Source: an uncultured Bacteroides sp.
GTDB taxonomy: Bacteria > Bacteroidota > Bacteroidia > Bacteroidales > Bacteroidaceae
Assembly: GCA_946628545.1 (NCBI GenBank)
Contig: CAMOWU010000015.1
Span: 1 to 45,787, forward strand
Length of the DNA: 45,787 nt
Reading direction: 5' to 3'
A program made the position numbers and the translations under genes. Shown piece by piece: positions 24,701 through 33,002 of the stretch (its first letter is position 1; the number at the start of each line of letters is the position of its first letter). The notes under the pieces are model-generated. The model was not told the DNA's origin, did not search any database, and saw nothing but the letters and a program-made list of their open reading frames with translations.

Positions 24701-27700
24701 AATCATCAACACGGGCAGGGTGTGCTGGTGCTGGCTCTGGCTGTAGGTGCAGGTGACCACCTCACTGGGCAGCTTGCCTTGCTCAAAGGCACGCATGCGC
24801 AACACGGTCGTGGAGTTGAAAGGTGGGAGTTGGTCGGGGGTCACGCCATTGCTTTCTGTAGGCACGGTGCCATCGGTGGTGCAATAGACAGTGCCTTCGC
24901 CGGTGATGGTGGGTCGGAAGTTGCTGATGGAGTAGAATCCGGTACCTGGCGATGCCTGCGGAGCGCTGACCCGCTGAGGGGTGGCGGTGAGGATTTCCTT
25001 GCTCTGGGTGTTGGAAGCGCCGGGGGTGGGATAAGCTGTCACTCCCCACACATTGCCGCCGTCCGTGGTGCGGGCGTAGGATGTACGGGAGGTGGCGGCT
25101 GGATAGGTCTGGCTGGTGACGAACTGTCCGTTGCGGTCGAAGAGATAGATGGTGCCTCCGTCCATCTCGAGTTTGAAGTTGGCGTTGCCTTTATAATTGC
25201 CGTTCTCACCGCTGTTGTGGTCGAACCAAATGGTGGTGAAACCTTTGGCGGGAACGTTGAAGATGGCGTCGAGATAACTCTTGAAGGGATTGGATTCATC
25301 GTCGCTGACGTAGGGGCGCCGGATCTGGATGGCCTTGTCGGTCGGGTTGTAGAGTTCGATGAAACCACCGTAGTTGTTGGAGGGATCGACGAACATATCG
25401 AGGTTCGACACTTGTATCTCGTTGATCACCAAATTCTTGTAATCCCCATCTATATTGCCTGTCACGGTGACGTTGACGGTCTTCATGATTCCGTTTTCTG
25501 ACCCAAGGGCATAGAAATTGATCTGTGCCGAACCGCTTCCGACTGCGGTGACCATACCGGTCGTCGGGTCGTAAGTGACCACATTCTCGTTTGTGGAATA
25601 AGCATTGAGGGTGGTGTTGGAGGCATTGGCGGGCAGGACGTTGGCTGAGAGCTTACGCTGTTCGAAGAGTTTGAGACTCAGGCTGGCGGCATCGGTCTGG
25701 ATGGATGTGACGGGGATGAGGCCGGTCTTGCCTAAGTATTCGAGCTTGAAGTTGTCGAAGCAGGTCCAGTCGTATTTATAACCAAGGGATTTGCTGACGC
25801 CAAAGGTCATCGTTCCGTCGAAGACGGGTACCATCAACTCGGTCCAGTACTCGTCGGCAGCGAAGGCTTCAGCCACACCAGTAGATGAGTCGGGCACCCA
25901 TCCGTAGGGGGTCTCGTAGTCGCGGCTGTGGGTGCTCTCCTGATGGGATGCCTCGAAGATGGATGGCAAACCGATGGATTGGTCGTTGGCGTAGAGGGTG
26001 GCCAACTGGCGTTCGATGCCGAACTGACGTGAGAGGATGGCATAGGGTATGGTGTAGGTAGCCCACACATCGTTGTACTGGTTTTCGTTGTTGCCGCCGT
26101 AACTGTTGTGCTCCTCGGTTTTCACGTCGCCAAAACGGTAGAAGCCTTGCACCTTGAGACGATACCAGCCTGTGGGCAGGTTGCTGATGGTCTGGTGGAT
26201 GTCGAAGGTGACTTTGGCAACCCCTGTTCCGCCATAGGAGGCGAAGCGGTTGGAGGTGGAACTGCGGCTAAGGCTGCCTGTCCATCCGCCGCTGCTGGCG
26301 AGGTCGGCATTCTGGATGAGCAATGTGCAGTCCACGGGGTTGTCGGGTGTGGCCTTGGCGAAGTCGATGCCGCTGGTTTGAGGGTCGTCAAGGCTGTAGT
26401 CGCTGTTGTTGCCTAAGGAGAGAAGGGTGAGTTCAAAGTTGTCCCAGATGGTCCAGTCCGTGCCATCGCGCTCTGTCTTGCGGATACCGAGGGTCAGGGT
26501 GTGGTTGGTCACGTCGATGGTCAGGGTGTTGTCGCTGTAGAGTCCTGCGGCAAAGGCATAGCCTGCCTCGGTCATGGTGTAAGGCAAACCACTGTTGCTG
26601 CAGGGCAGGCCGAGGTCGTACAAGTTGTCGAGTTCGTCGGCGATGCTCTGGATTGGCACATCGACTTGGTTGTTGCCCGACTGGGCATAGAACTGGGCGT
26701 AGAGTAGCTCTGAACCGTCCTCATGGGTCTCCAGGGCGCGGTAATTGGAGTTTTCACCCATGTCATTGTACCGGAAGTAGCCTTGGGCCTTGAACTGGTA
26801 CCGGCCGTTGGGGATATTGTCGAGGGTCTGGGAGATGTCGAAGTTGGCGTTCCAAACCTCGGCACATTGGGAGGCTCCTCGCTCGTTGGCGCCGCCTGTA
26901 CTGAATCCACTGCCAGTCCATTCTCCCACTCCTGTGTGGTAACGGTCGAAACGGGGGTCGGTGATGAAGAAGGTGGCATCGGTGTCGCTACCGTCCAACA
27001 GGTTCCTGATGCGTGATTTCTTGGGAATGAACTCCCACTGGGTGGCGTCGCTGGTGGGCGAGTCGAGTTCGTATGCCACAGCGGATTGTCCGTCATCACC
27101 CAGATAACCATAGTCGGATTGGATGGTGAAACAGCCTTCCTGACCTGCCGAGATGACCCATACTTGCTGGCTGGCATCGAGATAGATGCAATGGTTGGAA
27201 GCATTGACACTCATGTGACGACCACCGTTGTCGCTGTTCTGGAAGGGGGTCGCTATGTAGTACTGGTTGTGGTCCTGACGCTGCACGGTCAGCAATTCAC
27301 CATGCTGGCCCAAGATGGCCTGGGTGCCCCAACGGCCTCCTGCCTCCAGATAACGGCCCGACTGCTTGTTGCGCAGATAGTACTCACCATTGGCAAGGGT
27401 GTTGCTCTGAAGGATGAGACGTACGTCTTTCCATCCCACCCAACTCAACTCCGTGGATCCCGCACCAGAGACGTTGATGCCGAAGTCGAGCTTGCCGTCC
27501 TCCCCTACCTCACAAATCAACTCGGGGGTGGAGGTGATATGCGCTCCACCGTTGTAAGGGGTCAAGGACTTGCCGGCACAGATGTCGGCGCTCTCCTCAC
27601 CATTGGCATAGAGCTTCACACCTGCTGGCGGAGCATATCCGCTATAGGTCTCGGCATAGCAACGCACCTTCATGCTCAACGTGTATTTGCCCTTGGGAAG

Positions 27701-28012
27701 ACCCTCGATGGTCTGATGACGGATCTGGGCATCGGGAAGGTGGCTGCCGGAGCTGGCGGTGTGGTTGCTCTTGTCTTCCCAATATTCCATGAAAGGAGTG
27801 GTCATGCCACTGCCGTCGCTGCCACCGCGCGACGACCATGTGTCGCACCGAAGCACCGCTGGTGAGTAGTCGGCATCACTGGCAACATACCAATACCGAT
27901 CGTCACTACAGTCTGCACCCACCACATAGTGGGTATAGTCGTTCTCTGTCTGGGCTTTGACGTCGAAATGGATAAGGGTCAGCAAGCCGAGGAGGAAGAA
28001 TAGTCGTTTCAT
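21710..28012 (-). CDS. Giant secreted CotH-kinase-domain protein
   Basis: 2100 residues with signal peptide (MKRLFFLLGLLTLIHFDVKA). Regions in order: several beta-sandwich modules (about 20-760; repeated NGEYYLRNKQSGRYLEAGG and PNGRYQFKAQGYFRYND / PTGWYRLKVQGFYRFGD motifs), a BIG2-like Ig domain (765-855), a lamin-tail domain (857-960), a chitobiase-type C-terminal domain (about 1010-1085, VYCTTDGTVPT), the CotH domain (about 1090-1450, with GGDDWPGNN and FFDVDQALRYD), a second lamin-tail domain (about 1580-1700) and a sorting tail (YNLSGLRV...GVYIAKYKDG). CotH proteins are atypical secreted kinases or spore-coat proteins; in Bacteroidetes the role is unknown. Likely a cell-surface protein acting on or holding glycans. 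First gene of an operon with the beta-helix protein. Confidence 0.85.
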   Translation of the reverse strand: MKRLFFLLGLLTLIHFDVKAQTENDYTHYVVGADCSDDRYWYVASDADYSPAVLRCDTWSSRGGSDGSGMTTPFMEYWEDKSNHTASSGSHLPDAQIRHQTIEGLPKGKYTLSMKVRCYAETYSGYAPPAGVKLYANGEESADICAGKSLTPYNGGAHITSTPELICEVGEDGKLDFGINVSGAGSTELSWVGWKDVRLILQSNTLANGEYYLRNKQSGRYLEAGGRWGTQAILGQHGELLTVQRQDHNQYYIATPFQNSDNGGRHMSVNASNHCIYLDASQQVWVISAGQEGCFTIQSDYGYLGDDGQSAVAYELDSPTSDATQWEFIPKKSRIRNLLDGSDTDATFFITDPRFDRYHTGVGEWTGSGFSTGGANERGASQCAEVWNANFDISQTLDNIPNGRYQFKAQGYFRYNDMGENSNYRALETHEDGSELLYAQFYAQSGNNQVDVPIQSIADELDNLYDLGLPCSNSGLPYTMTEAGYAFAAGLYSDNTLTIDVTNHTLTLGIRKTERDGTDWTIWDNFELTLLSLGNNSDYSLDDPQTSGIDFAKATPDNPVDCTLLIQNADLASSGGWTGSLSRSSTSNRFASYGGTGVAKVTFDIHQTISNLPTGWYRLKVQGFYRFGDVKTEEHNSYGGNNENQYNDVWATYTIPYAILSRQFGIERQLATLYANDQSIGLPSIFEASHQESTHSRDYETPYGWVPDSSTGVAEAFAADEYWTELMVPVFDGTMTFGVSKSLGYKYDWTCFDNFKLEYLGKTGLIPVTSIQTDAASLSLKLFEQRKLSANVLPANASNTTLNAYSTNENVVTYDPTTGMVTAVGSGSAQINFYALGSENGIMKTVNVTVTGNIDGDYKNLVINEIQVSNLDMFVDPSNNYGGFIELYNPTDKAIQIRRPYVSDDESNPFKSYLDAIFNVPAKGFTTIWFDHNSGENGNYKGNANFKLEMDGGTIYLFDRNGQFVTSQTYPAATSRTSYARTTDGGNVWGVTAYPTPGASNTQSKEILTATPQRVSAPQASPGTGFYSISNFRPTITGEGTVYCTTDGTVPTESNGVTPDQLPPFNSTTVLRMRAFEQGKLPSEVVTCTYSQSQHQHTLPVLMITADPNDIYSDEQGIFVTGTGGKSGAGVEYHCNWNMDWDRSANMQLLDKDGKSLFQQDVNIARFGGWSRSWVPYNFKVKAQKQYEGRNYLEYPFFTDNKPYLKHKVLQVRNGGNDVSCRIKDAALHNIIITSGFYLDCLDYQPVHCYINGQYYGMQNLREPSNKHYGLADYGIDTDEMDAMEFNGGTYPSVKAGTDAAYWDWYNLSSSAEDDDVYQQICDIVDVNEFANYMAAQIYLGGDDWPGNNCKGFKGNDGKFHIVFFDVDQALRYDIGSFNRISSNGAAITVLFRNMLRNETFRKLFIDSFCLFGGSVMEPERCHRIIDRISDEMNPALALEGLSTSPTADYMKRVLSTDRQETMITALTNWRYSQLSNTTYYKVKLSANIEAAQLQVNDIPVPTQKFNGTLFAPAILRATAPEGFTFKGWQTADGEWLSKKEALDLAVLSESEAKNESLEITAIYEEMDNDIKRISELAMPVKVNEVSAGNTVFASETWKRSDWIELYNNTDTPLDAAGLFVSDDIDQPLKYQISKPSDLSNTIIPAGGHLIVWADALTVGNGQQLHANFKLANSDGQQVIVTSSDDFVANNAHYFKAHPDMTSFIDGLTYDAHRGDETVGRFPDGGSTFYRMSRPTIERANTLMKGDQQTGQDESLMSILSGRFTLQLAKGWNWTSHCLYTPFSPELLPQSTQRVVAQTREAYRVNDKLTGNLKSLEAGRLYKVEMKESATFSSDKQFCDSSMPIALLPGWNWIGYTADGAQTLTAALAGYLADEGDKLLGQSGFATYTGGTWKGTLSTLETGKGYMLYTQQAKVLVFNSPKVKVNTSTAAVARRQSANRYGVDKHAYPEVMGLVARLLKEDGEAVEAERYTLLAYADGECRGTGVWADSMVYLTSYGLGGETLQFMAYDEWEGVVYPVSESQTFATDVIGAPNAPLLLHLGSEEATDIAQVLSNHAPHVAVEGYYNLSGLRVGSIGAQLAPGVYIAKYKDGSFRKFFVH

Positions 28013-28128
28013 TATGTCATTCGGTTAGTTAGTGTCTGTATCTTCTGCTATGTACAAAATAATGACTCATCATGATATTCCATCATTTATGATATGGTTC
28101 ATCATGACGTTTCACCTGTTATCATGTG

Positions 28129-28136
28129 CAAATTTA
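28129..28136 (-). promoter_or_regulatory. Possible -7 box of the CotH-domain gene
   Basis: Reads TAAATTTG on the minus strand, 117 nt upstream of the start. No TTTG at the right distance. Between it and the gene lie direct repeats of CATCATGA (near 28069 and 28100), which could be operator-like but may be chance. Confidence 0.35.
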
Positions 28137-28260
28137 CACAAAAGGTATGTATTAGCGTGCAGTTGGGATATAAAAATTACTCATCCGAATGCGAAAATAG
28201 AAATACGAGATTCTGAACAGGACTCTTTTTCCCGAGCAAGAAAATAAAACATCGTAATTA

Positions 28261-28292
28261 TTTGGTTACTTGGCGGAAAAGTTGTAATTTTG
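28261..28292 (+). promoter_or_regulatory. rpsA promoter
   Basis: TTTG at 28261-28264, 20-nt spacer, TAATTTTG at 28285-28292: full consensus. The leader to the ATG at 28365 is about 65 nt. Confidence 0.7.
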
Positions 28293-28364
28293 CGTTCGAT
28301 TTCACATTCATGTATTTCAACATAATGTCTAACCAATTAAAATTTCAAAACAACAAACAAATTA

Positions 28365-30140
28365 ATGGAAACTAAAAACATCAAACCGCTGGAAGATTTC
28401 GACTGGGAAGCCTTTGAAAGCGACAGTGCCAGCATTGCCACCAAGGCAGAAGACGAGAAGGCCTATGAAAAGACCCTCAACAACGTCAACGACAACGAAG
28501 TAGTTGACGGTACCGTATCCAACATCAACGACCGCGAAGTGGTGGTCAACATCGGCTACAAGTCCGAAGGTATCATCCCACGCAGCGAATTCCGCTACAA
28601 CCCCGACCTGGCAGTAGGCGACACCGTTGAGGTGTACATCGAGAACCAGGAGGACAAGAAAGGACAACTCATCCTCTCTCACAAGAAGGCACGCGCAGCA
28701 CGCAGCTGGGACCGCGTCAATGCAGCTCTCGACAACAACGAGATTGTCAAGGGTTACGTGAAGTGCCGCACTAAGGGTGGTATGATCGTTGACGTATTCG
28801 GCATCGAGGCTTTCCTCCCAGGCAGCCAGATCGACGTGAAACCTATCCGCGACTACGATACATTCGTGGGCAAGACCATGGAGTTCAAGATCGTCAAGAT
28901 CAACCAGGAATTCCGCAACGTGGTGGTATCCCACAAAGCACTTATCGAAGCAGAGCTTGAGGCTCAGAAGAAAGAAATCATCAGCAAACTGGAGAAAGGA
29001 CAAATCCTCGAGGGTACTGTCAAGAACATCACTTCTTACGGTGTGTTCATCGACCTCGGTGGTGTTGACGGTCTCATCCACATCACTGACCTCTCTTGGG
29101 GCCGCGTGAGCGATCCTAACGAGGTAGTGAAACTCGACGAGAAGATCAACGTCGTGATCCTCGACTTCGACGACGAGAAGAAGCGCATCGCTCTCGGTCT
29201 GAAGCAACTCACTCCACACCCATGGGATGCTCTCGACCCGAACCTCAAGGTGGGCGACAAGGTGAAAGGCAAGGTTGTCGTGATGGCCGACTACGGTGCT
29301 TTCGTGGAAATCGCACCAGGTGTGGAAGGTCTTATCCACGTTTCAGAAATGAGCTGGAGCGCACACCTCCACAGCGCACAGGACTTCCTCAAGGTGGGCG
29401 ACGAGGTAGAGGCTGTCATCCTCACTCTCGACCGCAACGAGCGCAAGATGTCTCTTGGTATCAAGCAGCTCAAGGAAGACCCATGGGAGAAGATCGAAGA
29501 GAAGTATCCTGTTGGCTCACGTCACAAGGCCAAGGTTCGCAACTTCACCAACTTCGGTGTGTTTGTTGAAATCGAGGAAGGTGTTGACGGTCTGATCCAC
29601 ATCTCCGACCTCTCTTGGACGAAGAAGGTGAAGCACCCATCAGAGTTCACTAAACTCGGCGCTGAAATCGACGTGCAGGTGCTCGACATCGACAAGGAGA
29701 ACCGTCGCCTCAGCCTCGGTCACAAGCAGCTCACTGAGAACCCATGGGATAAGTTCGCCGACAAGTTCGCTCCTGACTCTATCCACAGAGGCAAGGTGAA
29801 GGAAGTGCTCGAGAAGGGCTCTGTCATCACACTCCTCGATGAGGGTATCGAAGGATTCGCTACTCCTAAGCACCTCGTGAAGGAAGACGGCACTCAGGCT
29901 CAGCTGGGCGACGAACTCGACTTCAAGGTGATTGAGTTCAACAAGGACACTCAGCGCATCATCCTCTCTCACAGCCGCACTTTCGAAGAGGCACAGCGTG
30001 AGGCTCGCAAGGCCAAGAAAACTGCCGCTCCTCGCAAGGAAGCCACTCCTACTATCCAGAACAAGGCTGCTGGCACCACTCTCGGTGACCTCGACGCTCT
30101 TGCAGCTCTCAAGGCTGACCTGGAGAACGAAGGCAAATAA
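28365..30140 (+). CDS. rpsA: 30S ribosomal protein S1
   Basis: 591 residues with six S1-type OB-fold repeats. The best ones start at GQILEGTVKNITSYGVFIDLGGVDGLIHITDLSWG, VGDKVKGKVVVMADYGAFVEIAPGVEGLIHVSEMSW and KAKVRNFTNFGVFVEIEEGVDGLIHISDLSW. S1 binds mRNA and brings it to the ribosome. Length fits Bacteroidetes S1, with the short acidic N-terminus (NIKPLEDFDWEAFESD) and a basic, Ala-rich end. Codon use is strongly biased as in highly expressed genes. Own promoter and terminator, so monocistronic. Confidence 0.96.
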   Translation: METKNIKPLEDFDWEAFESDSASIATKAEDEKAYEKTLNNVNDNEVVDGTVSNINDREVVVNIGYKSEGIIPRSEFRYNPDLAVGDTVEVYIENQEDKKGQLILSHKKARAARSWDRVNAALDNNEIVKGYVKCRTKGGMIVDVFGIEAFLPGSQIDVKPIRDYDTFVGKTMEFKIVKINQEFRNVVVSHKALIEAELEAQKKEIISKLEKGQILEGTVKNITSYGVFIDLGGVDGLIHITDLSWGRVSDPNEVVKLDEKINVVILDFDDEKKRIALGLKQLTPHPWDALDPNLKVGDKVKGKVVVMADYGAFVEIAPGVEGLIHVSEMSWSAHLHSAQDFLKVGDEVEAVILTLDRNERKMSLGIKQLKEDPWEKIEEKYPVGSRHKAKVRNFTNFGVFVEIEEGVDGLIHISDLSWTKKVKHPSEFTKLGAEIDVQVLDIDKENRRLSLGHKQLTENPWDKFADKFAPDSIHRGKVKEVLEKGSVITLLDEGIEGFATPKHLVKEDGTQAQLGDELDFKVIEFNKDTQRIILSHSRTFEEAQREARKAKKTAAPRKEATPTIQNKAAGTTLGDLDALAALKADLENEGK

Positions 30141-30180
30141 GGATGAGCGCATAGTCTCATAAGATAATATAGAGGAAAGA

Positions 30181-30216
30181 TGAGGGTGTGCACCGGCTAC
30201 GGATAGCACACCCTCA
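30181..30216 (+). terminator. Hairpin terminator after rpsA
   Basis: Perfect 11-bp stem TGAGGGTGTGC / GCACACCCTCA (30181-30191 with 30206-30216), followed by a weak T-rich stretch. Confidence 0.65.
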
Positions 30217-30237
30217 TTGATTGACTACCAATCAATA

Positions 30238-30324
30238 TCTATAGCGTCTATAGCATCTATAGCGTCTATAGCATCTATAGCGTCTATAGCGTCTATAGCG
30301 TCTATAGCGTCTATAGCGTCTATA
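30238..30324. repeat. Nonamer tandem array (TCTATAGCG), upstream of RNase Z
   Basis: Nine perfect-length 9-bp units of TCTATAGCG or TCTATAGCA plus a partial TCTATA. Units vary only at the last base. Ends 28 nt before the RNase Z start codon. Confidence 0.9.
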
Positions 30325-30352
30325 ATCCCCCCCTGAAAAACCAATCAAAAAA

Positions 30353-31267
30353 ATGGAAAAATTTGAAGTCTCAATCTTAGGGTGCGGATGCGCCCTGCCC
30401 ACCATCCGCCACTTTGGCGCCTCCCAGGTGGTGAATATCCATGAAAAACTGCTGATGGTGGACTGCGCTGAGGCCACCCAACTGCAATTACGCCGAAACC
30501 ACTTGAAATTCAACGCACTCGGACACATCTTCATCACACACCTACATGGCGACCACTTCTTCGGAGTGATTGGCATGATCTCCACCATGGCACTGCTCGG
30601 ACGCACCAACACGCTATATGTCTGGGGACCCGAAGGTATAGAACAGGCACTGCAACCACAAATCGACATCTTCTGCCAGGGATTGACCTACAAGGTCGAG
30701 ATCCATGAACTCAACGCCAATCGACACGAGAAGATATTCGAGGACCGAAGCTTGGAAGTATATACCATTCCACTGCGTCACCGAATCCCATGCTGCGGCT
30801 ACCTCTTCAAGGAGAAACCACGCCTGCCACATATCCTACGCGACATGATCGACGCCTACCAAATACCCATCAGCCAAATCAACAATATCAAAAGCGGAAT
30901 GGACTATACATGCCCCGACGGCACTGTAATACCCCACACACGACTCACCACACCTGCCGATCCACCACGTTCTTTCGCTTATTGCTCCGACACCATCTAC
31001 AAACCCGACATCACACAGTATCTGCAGGATGTCGATCTGCTCTACCATGAGGCCACCTTCACCGACGACGAAGAAAAAGAGGCCAACAGATTCTACCACT
31101 CCACGGCATCGCAAGCGGCTGCCATCGCACGCGACTGCCATGCACGACAACTCTGCATCGGACATTTCTCATCGCGCTACAACGACGAGTCCCTCTTTCT
31201 GCAGCAAGCACAGGCCATCTTCCCCAACACCGTCCTCGCACAAGAAAACCTCACCATCCAACTATAG
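30353..31267 (+). CDS. rnz: Ribonuclease Z
   Basis: 304 residues, metallo-beta-lactamase fold. The zinc motif is HLHGDHFFG (His63, His65, Asp67, His68). Later conserved parts are DVDLLYHEATF and LCIGHFSSRY. It trims tRNA 3' ends; this suits a genome in which at least tRNA-Ser lacks an encoded CCA. The start ATG at 30353 follows the repeat array. The stop TAG lies inside a first, degenerate unit (CTATAGCCA) of the downstream array. Confidence 0.93.
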   Translation: MEKFEVSILGCGCALPTIRHFGASQVVNIHEKLLMVDCAEATQLQLRRNHLKFNALGHIFITHLHGDHFFGVIGMISTMALLGRTNTLYVWGPEGIEQALQPQIDIFCQGLTYKVEIHELNANRHEKIFEDRSLEVYTIPLRHRIPCCGYLFKEKPRLPHILRDMIDAYQIPISQINNIKSGMDYTCPDGTVIPHTRLTTPADPPRSFAYCSDTIYKPDITQYLQDVDLLYHEATFTDDEEKEANRFYHSTASQAAAIARDCHARQLCIGHFSSRYNDESLFLQQAQAIFPNTVLAQENLTIQL

Positions 31268-31273
31268 CCAGCA

Positions 31274-31324
31274 TCTATAGCATCTATAGCGTCTATAGCA
31301 TCTATAGCGTCTATAGCGTCTATA
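31274..31324. repeat. Nonamer tandem array (TCTATAGCG), downstream of RNase Z
   Basis: Five full units plus TCTATA, the same 9-bp unit and orientation as at 30238. A degenerate unit just before it contains the rnz stop codon. The two arrays are direct repeats bracketing a single essential gene. Confidence 0.9.
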
Positions 31325-31390
31325 AAAAAAATCTCCGACTATAATCAACGATTTTTCCCTAAAAAGAAGAATCGTTTCATTTTTTATTAC

Positions 31391-31398
31391 TATTTTTG
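31391..31398 (+). promoter_or_regulatory. -7 box of the deoxysugar operon
   Basis: TATTTTTG matches TAnnTTTG, 83 nt before the kinase ATG. No clear TTTG at -33, which is common for regulated promoters that need an activator. Confidence 0.4.
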
Positions 31399-31481
31399 CA
31401 TGATTATGGCCTGGAGACGAACCATCTGACACAACCACACCAGACCTAAGACATCAATAGCAATCCACTAACTTAACAATA

Positions 31482-32975
31482 ATGAAAAACGACAGCACAT
31501 TCTTTGCCGTAGATTTAGGGGCGACAAGCGGACGCACCATCTTAGGCAGACTCAAGGAAAACAACATCTCCTGGGATGAGGTGACACGATTCCCCAACCA
31601 CCTGATAGAACAAGGAGGACACTTCTACTGGGACATCTACGCACTCTATCGGGAAATCATACAAGGACTGAAAGAGGTGGCACGAAGAGGTGAGAAAATC
31701 ACCTCCATCGGCATCGACACCTGGGGGGTCGATTTCGTGTGCATCGCACCCGACGGAGCCATCCTCCGCAACCCACGGTCCTACCGCGACCCTGTCACCT
31801 TCGATGCCATGGACGACTACGTGAAACACGTCGTCTCCAAGAAGGAACTGTACGACATCACGGGCATACAACTCATGAACTTCAACTCCATCTTCCAACT
31901 CTATGCCATGAGGCGCGAGCAGAACACGGCACTCGACAACGCCAGCAAGATTCTCTTCGTACCCGATGCGCTCTCGTGGATGCTCACTGGCAACGAGGTG
32001 TGCGAATACACCATCGCATCCACCTCTGAACTGCTCGACCCCCGCACTGGACAACTCGATGAACGACTGCTACAGTCGGTGGGACTCTCGCGCAGCAAGT
32101 TCGGCAAGATGGTCAAACCCGGCACACTGGTGGGAACACTCACTGAGGAGGTGCAGCGAATGACGGGACTGGGACCTGTGCCTGTATATGCCGTGGCAGG
32201 ACACGACACAGGAAGCGCAGTGGCTGCCGTTCCGGCACAAGACGAACAGTTCGCCTACCTTTCAAGCGGCACCTGGAGCCTCATGGGAATCGAGACCAAA
32301 CAGGCCATCATCAACGACACTTCCTACGAACGCAACTTCACCAACGAAGGGGGCATTGAGGGCACCACACGCTTCCTCAAGAATATCTGTGGCATGTGGA
32401 TCTACGAACGATGCAGAAGCGAATGGAGCAATGCCAACAACGGACAGCAAGAGATCGACATCTCACACGGGGCACTGCAGGACGCTGCCATGAAGGAAAC
32501 ACCCTTCCGATCGCTCATCAACCCCGACAACGAATGCTTCGCCAACCCACCTTCCATGGTCAAAGCCATACAGAACTACTGCCGCAACACCCAGCAACCC
32601 GTGCCTGAAACACCCGCTCAGATCTGCCGGTGCATCTTCGAGTCGCTGGCACTGCGCTACAAACAGGTATTCAGCTATCTCAAGGAGATGGCGCCTTTCC
32701 CCATCAAGGTGCTGCACGTCATCGGAGGTGGCATGAAGAACAACTACATGAACCAATTCACCGCCAATGCCACAGGGGTGACCGTGCTGACCGGACCACA
32801 AGAGGCCACCGCCTTCGGCAACATCATGGTGCAGGCCAAAGCCGTGGGACTGGTGGACGACATCTGGGAGATGCGACGCATCATCAGAGCTTCGCTCTTG
32901 CTCGGTGTCTTTGAACCGCAAGAACAAGAAGCATGGAACAAAGCCTACGAGAAGTATCTGAAAAACTGCAACTAA
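31482..32975 (+). CDS. rhaB: Rhamnulokinase-like FGGY sugar kinase
   Basis: 497 residues, FGGY carbohydrate kinase. The N-terminal phosphate loop is FAVDLGATSGRTILG; GIDTWGVDFVCIAPDG, AGHDTGSAVAAVPA, YLSSGTWSLMG and the C-terminal VIGGGMKNNYMNQFTANATG are typical of the RhaB branch. It phosphorylates a ketodeoxysugar, probably L-rhamnulose at C1. First gene of an operon with an isomerase (27 nt on) and transporter (21 nt further). The matching class II aldolase RhaD is 9 kb away on the other strand. L-fuculose is the main alternative substrate. Confidence 0.85.
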   Translation: MKNDSTFFAVDLGATSGRTILGRLKENNISWDEVTRFPNHLIEQGGHFYWDIYALYREIIQGLKEVARRGEKITSIGIDTWGVDFVCIAPDGAILRNPRSYRDPVTFDAMDDYVKHVVSKKELYDITGIQLMNFNSIFQLYAMRREQNTALDNASKILFVPDALSWMLTGNEVCEYTIASTSELLDPRTGQLDERLLQSVGLSRSKFGKMVKPGTLVGTLTEEVQRMTGLGPVPVYAVAGHDTGSAVAAVPAQDEQFAYLSSGTWSLMGIETKQAIINDTSYERNFTNEGGIEGTTRFLKNICGMWIYERCRSEWSNANNGQQEIDISHGALQDAAMKETPFRSLINPDNECFANPPSMVKAIQNYCRNTQQPVPETPAQICRCIFESLALRYKQVFSYLKEMAPFPIKVLHVIGGGMKNNYMNQFTANATGVTVLTGPQEATAFGNIMVQAKAVGLVDDIWEMRRIIRASLLLGVFEPQEQEAWNKAYEKYLKNCN

Positions 32976-33002
32976 CTAACATCAAAAAAAACAATAACGA
33001 CA

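Noticed and set aside
30238..31324. CRISPR array at the CTATAG repeats
   Set aside because: Units are 9 bp and directly joined, with no spacers and no cas genes nearby.
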